From: Clostridia bacterium
GTDB lineage: Bacteria > Bacillota > Clostridia > DUPQ01
Length of the DNA stretch: 16,292 nt
Assembly (NCBI GenBank): GCA_030592355.1
Contig: JAUVJE010000026.1
Location: 1-16,292 of the forward strand
Direction of reading: 5' to 3'
The translations under genes were made by a program, and so were the position numbers. Shown piece after piece: positions 13,876 through 16,292 of this stretch (the first letter of the stretch is position 1; each line of letters begins with the position of its first letter). Under the pieces are notes generated by a model that saw only the letters and a program-made list of their open reading frames with translations, was not told where the DNA came from and searched no databases.

Positions 13876-15234
13876 TTATCCAACTGCAATTTTGCCTTCG
13901 GGGTAAGAATATGGTTTTTTGGCTCCCAGCTGTGTAAGCGACAATGCCAGCGCCAATGGACCGACCCTTCCCACGAACATAGTTACAGTAATCGCAATTT
14001 TTCCTGCCAGCGGCAGTGATGGTGTTATCCCCGTGGACAACCCAACTGTGCCGAAGGCTGACACGGCTTCAAAGATACATTCCTTGAACGTGCCGGCGTT
14101 GCTCAATAATAATACAAAAGTAGTGAGGAACACAAGGGATATTGCAACGAAAAATATAGCAAGTGATTTTCGAACGACTACATTGCTTACCCTGCGCTTC
14201 AGCATATTCACCTCATCGCTGCTTCTGATATATGAAATGATTGCAAAAAGGACTATGGCAAAAGTGGTTATTTTGATTCCGCCGCCTGTAGACCCCGGCG
14301 CTGCGCCGATAAACATCAAAATAGCGGTTAAAAACTGCGATTGAGGCAGCATATCGCTAACGGGCAGAGTATTAAAACCCGCTGTTCTTGGCGTAACCGC
14401 ATGAAAAAACGAATTATACAGCCGCTGGAAGAATCCCATGCCGTCCATTGTATTCCCGTATTCGAATATAAAGAGAAGCACGGTGCCTGAGACTATCAGA
14501 ATCACCGTCGCTATTATTACAATTTTAGTGTGAAGCATAAAATCCTTGAACCTGCGGATACTGATAATATCCTTCCAAACCACAAACCCCAGGCCGCCTA
14601 TTACAAAAAGAAGAGATATGGTCATAACAACCATGAAGTCCTTGTTAAAGCCGGTTATGCTGACAAAAGGAGCTGCCGTAGTTCCCATTATATCGAATCC
14701 TGCATTGCAAAAGGCTGAAATTGAGTGGAAAACACTCTTTGCTAGGCCGCTGAAAAAACCGAATTTTGGAATAAAGCGCGTCGCCAGCAGCAGCGCTCCG
14801 ACTCCTTCAATGGTAAAAGTGGCGATAATGATATATCTAAAGAGTTTCACAACACCCTGCAAATTAAACTCATTGAGGGATTCCTGGATTGTAAGGCGTT
14901 CTTTGAGTCCCATGCGCCTGCCTAATATCAGGGAGAAGGTGGATGCCGCGGTCATTATTCCAAGCCCGCCGATTTGTATGAGTATCAAGATAATAGTTTG
15001 ACCGAATACAGTCCACGTTGATGCAGTGTCAGCTACAACAAGGCCTGTTACGCAAACAGCGCTTGTTGCCGTAAAAAGTGCGTTAAAAAATCCGATGCTA
15101 CCGTGTTGCTTTGCTGCAAAGGGCATTATAAGAAAAAAAGTTCCGACCATGATAGCAATTAAAAAAGCCACCACGATTAAACTTGCCGGGGGCAGCGACC
15201 TGAACATATTTTTACCTTTTAAAACTCTTTTCAT
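13876..15234 (-). CDS. ktrB: TrkH/KtrB family potassium transporter subunit
   Basis: An inner-membrane K+ (or Na+-coupled K+) channel-like transporter of 452 residues with four repeated membrane-pore-membrane units. The four filter segments are visible: VTGL (62-65), CNAGF (176-180), RTAGF (283-287) and TVGL (396-399). The APGSTGGGIKITTF loop (312-325) matches the intramembrane gate of KtrB. The start is ATG 15234 because AGGAGGG lies 5-6 nt upstream; an in-frame codon 20 residues earlier falls upstream of this site and at the promoter -35, so it is unlikely. It works with the RCK subunit encoded next. Length and filters match KtrB/KtrD rather than the longer proteobacterial TrkH. Confidence 0.93.
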   Translation of the reverse strand: MKRVLKGKNMFRSLPPASLIVVAFLIAIMVGTFFLIMPFAAKQHGSIGFFNALFTATSAVCVTGLVVADTASTWTVFGQTIILILIQIGGLGIMTAASTFSLILGRRMGLKERLTIQESLNEFNLQGVVKLFRYIIIATFTIEGVGALLLATRFIPKFGFFSGLAKSVFHSISAFCNAGFDIMGTTAAPFVSITGFNKDFMVVMTISLLFVIGGLGFVVWKDIISIRRFKDFMLHTKIVIIATVILIVSGTVLLFIFEYGNTMDGMGFFQRLYNSFFHAVTPRTAGFNTLPVSDMLPQSQFLTAILMFIGAAPGSTGGGIKITTFAIVLFAIISYIRSSDEVNMLKRRVSNVVVRKSLAIFFVAISLVFLTTFVLLLSNAGTFKECIFEAVSAFGTVGLSTGITPSLPLAGKIAITVTMFVGRVGPLALALSLTQLGAKKPYSYPEGKIAVG

Positions 15235-15265
15235 CAGCCCTCCTAACGCCATACAATTCTCTTGT

Positions 15266-15294
15266 AATATATCACTTTTATATATAACAAACAA
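15266..15294 (-). promoter_or_regulatory. Promoter of the ktrB-ktrA operon
   Basis: On the minus strand TTGTTT (15289-15294) and TATATT (15266-15271) are 17 bp apart, and TGA just before the -10 makes it extended. The leader would be about 25 nt, which leaves no room for a c-di-AMP (ydaO) riboswitch. Confidence 0.55.
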
Positions 15295-15498
15295 GTTGCC
15301 GAAGAAGGTGATTATTCCTTTAAATCATCCTTTAGACTACCGTAAACGACATCAAACGCTCTAATAAGCGGTATTTGAAGAGGGCAGCTTTTAAATATTT
15401 CCTCTTGTCAAGTAATTGCCATTGGCATTTTAACACAAGCCATTGATAAAGGCGGTTGAATAGCATAATATGAGATATATCATAATTAGGGGAAAGAT
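15295..15498 (+). promoter_or_regulatory. Upstream region of the URO-D-like gene
   Basis: No gene is seen here. A possible promoter is TTGATA (15443-15448) with CATAAT (15464-15469, spacer 15) or TAATAT (15466-15471, spacer 17). Two dyads could be operators: TGCCA-t-TGGCA (15417-15427) upstream of it, and TATGA-N6-TCATA (15469-15484) just after the -10. No cobalamin riboswitch core was found. Confidence 0.35.
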
Positions 15499-16292
15499 AT
15501 GAAAGCAAACAGGCTTTTACCGGTTGAAATAGTATTTACACCCAAATGGTGGCATAAGAATCTGGGAATTAATTTCGACAAATCTTTTTTCTTTGATGTA
15601 AAAAGAAGAGTGGAAGATGAACTTAAGATGAGAAATTATCTTTACGAACGTTTTCACATAGAAGGGCTGGGGGATGCCGGGAAAAAGAAAAGACCTGTCG
15701 CAGGACCTGTTCATCTGACCGCGGGATTCATAATTCCTCAGCTGTTTGGTTGTAAAGTTAATTTTCACGATGGTGAACCACCCGATGTTATTCCACTCAA
15801 CTTGTCTGGCGAAGAAGTGCAAAATCTAAAAAAACCGGATATTTTCAACACGCCTCCAATGAATTATCTGATAAAAATGATGAATACCCTTGAGGACCAA
15901 TATGGATATATCGAGGGTGATTTTGACTGGAACGGAGTTCTTAACCATGCCCTTGACATAAGAGGGCAGCAGATTTTCATCGACATGTTTGAGGAAAATC
16001 CCATATCAAAGCATTTATTTGAAGTAATATATGAAACAATGGTCAAATTCGTGCAGTATATAGTTTCGAGAACAGGTTCAAGTTCCATTTCTGTAAACAG
16101 ACAGATGAGAAACTTCGCTCCATCTGTAAACCTGCATTCAAATTGCTCTGTAACAATGATTTCCAATGAAATGTACGAAAAGCATCTGCTTGAATACGAT
16201 ATCAGGCTTTCGCGGGAACTTGCTCCTTACGGGATACATCATTGCGGAGGTAATATGGAAACAGTGGCTCCCGGATACAAAAAAGTAAAAAG
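15499..16292 (+). CDS. URO-D-fold methyltransferase-like protein (partial)
   Basis: The gene starts at ATG 15499 with AGGGGAAAG just upstream and is open to the window end, giving 264 codons without a stop. The end carries LHSNCSVTMIS (138 onward is not needed; about 218-228) and ELAPYGIHHCGGNME, the His-x-Cys-Gly-type element that binds zinc in MtaA/CmuA-like corrinoid methyltransferases of the uroporphyrinogen decarboxylase superfamily. The Arg-rich substrate signature of true HemE at the N-terminus is missing; instead it begins with a WWHKNLGINFD stretch. It is therefore likely a member used in methyl transfer or demethylation rather than haem synthesis. No corrinoid protein or activator is in view, so the role remains open; the C-terminal part lies outside the window. 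Confidence 0.7.
   Translation, partial: MKANRLLPVEIVFTPKWWHKNLGINFDKSFFFDVKRRVEDELKMRNYLYERFHIEGLGDAGKKKRPVAGPVHLTAGFIIPQLFGCKVNFHDGEPPDVIPLNLSGEEVQNLKKPDIFNTPPMNYLIKMMNTLEDQYGYIEGDFDWNGVLNHALDIRGQQIFIDMFEENPISKHLFEVIYETMVKFVQYIVSRTGSSSISVNRQMRNFAPSVNLHSNCSVTMISNEMYEKHLLEYDIRLSRELAPYGIHHCGGNMETVAPGYKKVK

Noticed and set aside
15235..15498. Cobalamin or ydaO (c-di-AMP) riboswitch between the divergent ktrB and URO-D-like genes
   Set aside because: No conserved core of either class was recognised, and the ktrB leader is too short.

Overview
This is a bacterial chromosomal window, most likely from a Clostridia-type Firmicute. The evidence is moderately AT-rich DNA, strong AGGAGG-like ribosome binding sites, TTGACA/TATAAT-type promoters with 17-bp spacers, U-tailed hairpin terminators, and gene families typical of Firmicutes (YqeG, Xpt, a KtrAB-type potassium system, AroQ beside an Xaa-Pro peptidase). 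No rRNA, tRNA, IS element, phage gene or CRISPR array is visible. The species cannot be named from the sequence.

Layout. (1) Bases 1-270 are non-coding apart from a bidirectional terminator. (2) On the minus strand, a two-gene operon encodes a branched-chain aminotransferase (ilvE) followed by a DMT/EamA exporter, from a good promoter at 2215-2243. (3) Divergent from it, with an overlapping promoter, a tightly packed seven-gene plus-strand operon runs 2262-7731: YqeG-type HAD phosphatase, endonuclease IV-like TIM barrel, AroQ, GxDLY/SGNH hydrolase, Xaa-Pro peptidase, transaldolase-like protein, PfkB sugar kinase. It ends at a terminator shared with a convergent FAD oxidoreductase (minus strand). 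(4) Divergent from the oxidoreductase is xpt (xanthine phosphoribosyltransferase). (5) Next comes a separate promoter driving a P-loop kinase-like gene that overlaps a Y-family DNA polymerase gene; a perfect 30-bp repeat with 33-bp period lies just past the polymerase stop. (6) On the minus strand, the potassium transporter pair ktrB-like/ktrA-like is followed by a DUF1015 gene, which may also have its own promoter. (7) Divergent from the transporter is a URO-D-fold methyltransferase-like gene that runs off the window end.

How the genes may work together. The ilvE-exporter pair looks like amino-acid metabolism plus export. The seven-gene operon mixes a known Firmicute pair (aroQ and an Xaa-Pro peptidase) with a sugar-phosphate-like set (TIM barrel, HAD phosphatase, aldolase-like protein, PfkB kinase) and a serine hydrolase; a joint carbohydrate role is inference only. 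KtrA gates KtrB in potassium uptake. The points most worth a second look are: the transaldolase-like protein that lacks the family Asp; the P-loop protein with a degenerate Walker A, joined to the polymerase through a 9-A run in the -1 frame; and the 11-codon tandem repeat in frame beyond the polymerase stop. I did not find an unmistakable new defence or mobile system.
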